From the NCBI GenBank assembly GCA_046542305.1, contig JBKHBQ010000219.1:1-6669 (forward strand): DNA of 6,669 bases, in the 5' to 3' direction. Position numbers and translations under genes: made by a program. Positions 6,076 to 6,669 of the stretch are shown piece by piece; position 1 is the stretch's first letter; each line of letters starts with the position of its first letter. This DNA comes from JBKHBQ01 sp046542305. GTDB lineage: Bacteria; Bacteroidota; Bacteroidia; Bacteroidales; 4484-276. Below the pieces are notes generated by a model. It was not told where the DNA came from. It saw only the letters and a list, made by a program, of their open reading frames with translations, and did no database searches.

Positions 6076-6669
6076 ATGATGAAATTATTATACATTTCCA
6101 CTTTTTTGGTGCTGGTTCCACTGCTTTCTGCAGCGCAATCAGCGCAACCGGCAGAGGGCGAAAAATATGTAACCGATTCCACCTGGTTTTACCTTGGGGA
6201 TGCCTTCGGCGAGGAATGGTTTAATTTTGAGCGTTACCGGGTTACGGAGCGCGACCATTACGGAAACTACCTGAAAGCATCAACGATGGCTTACGATACC
6301 GTGAATTTTGAATGGTTTGAAAAAAAACGATTTGAAGCCACTTACTCCGACAGTGTCACCCGCTCGAACTGGTTTTCATACATCTGGGATGATAAAGGCA
6401 ACAACTGGAAAATGGCCGATTCGGTTTATAATAATGAAGTCGGCGCTCCGCTCATCAGTTGGTACAAAGTGTGGGATCCATTTAAATTCCGGTTTTACCG
6501 CGGCAGCAGGGTAGAATATGCTTATCTGCAGAATAACCTGCTTGAGCGCAAGGATGTGCAGCGGTTCGATACCTTATCGGGCGGATGGATGCCGGATGTA
6601 CAGCAGCATTACAGCTACAGTGCGCAGCAACAGGTGGATGAATTCCTGGTGAAGGCTTATGATATTGCC
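6076..6669 (+). CDS. Unrecognised exported protein, 5' part
   Basis: The frame is open from the ATG at 6076 to the right edge (198 codons), so the stop lies outside the window. Residues 1-20 are a good signal peptide (MMKLLYISTFLVLVPLLSAA, cut before Gln21) with no lipobox Cys, so the product should be exported rather than a lipoprotein. An adjacent ATG at 6079 would shorten it by one residue. The mature part is rich in Trp, Tyr and Phe and shows loosely repeated patterns: YDT-4 residues-W at 73-80, FDT-4 residues-W at 164-171, and WDDKGNNW at 104-111. Such Trp/Tyr-rich repeats occur in many large Bacteroidota surface proteins that end in a T9SS tail, but I cannot name a family, and the C-terminus that would decide this is missing. 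It is transcribed divergently from the propeller gene. That it is a real gene is well supported; its role is unknown. Confidence 0.85.
   Translation, partial: MMKLLYISTFLVLVPLLSAAQSAQPAEGEKYVTDSTWFYLGDAFGEEWFNFERYRVTERDHYGNYLKASTMAYDTVNFEWFEKKRFEATYSDSVTRSNWFSYIWDDKGNNWKMADSVYNNEVGAPLISWYKVWDPFKFRFYRGSRVEYAYLQNNLLERKDVQRFDTLSGGWMPDVQQHYSYSAQQQVDEFLVKAYDIA

Overview
The window looks like a chromosomal fragment from a Bacteroidota bacterium, probably an environmental or uncultured one. The evidence is an exported beta-propeller protein with a type IX secretion (T9SS) type A sorting tail, an exported papain-like peptidase with the lectin-like, carboxypeptidase-regulatory-like and dockerin modules common in that phylum, signal peptides that all place Gln at +1, weak or absent Shine-Dalgarno sequences, and a TAnnTTTG-type -7 element. 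No RNA gene, insertion sequence, CRISPR array or prophage gene was seen.

Left part (1-1750, + strand): the 3' end of a membrane dipeptidase (peptidase M19) gene, then thyA (thymidylate synthase), then folA (dihydrofolate reductase). The three genes are co-directional with short gaps (68 and 79 bp) and no visible terminator between them, so they may share a transcript. ThyA makes dTMP and releases dihydrofolate, and FolA reduces that dihydrofolate back to tetrahydrofolate. The thyA-folA gap is almost entirely a 14-bp tandem repeat.

Middle part (1761-5916, - strand): two genes for exported proteins read right to left. First is a 760-aa FG-GAP/VCBS beta-propeller protein ending in a T9SS sorting domain. 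Directly after it, with one base between stop and start (TGACATG), is a 623-aa C1A peptidase with a lectin-like domain and a C-terminal dockerin-like region. The peptidase ends abruptly, without a recognisable sorting tail, 10 bp from the convergent folA stop. The tight junction suggests one operon and possibly coordinated extracellular roles. The partners and substrates cannot be read from the sequence.

Right part (5917-6669): a 159-bp divergent promoter region, then the start of an unrecognised aromatic-rich exported protein on the + strand that runs off the window.

Most of the window is ordinary. The parts that merit a second look are the 14-bp repeat array between thyA and folA, the coupled propeller-peptidase pair, and the missing sorting signal on the peptidase.
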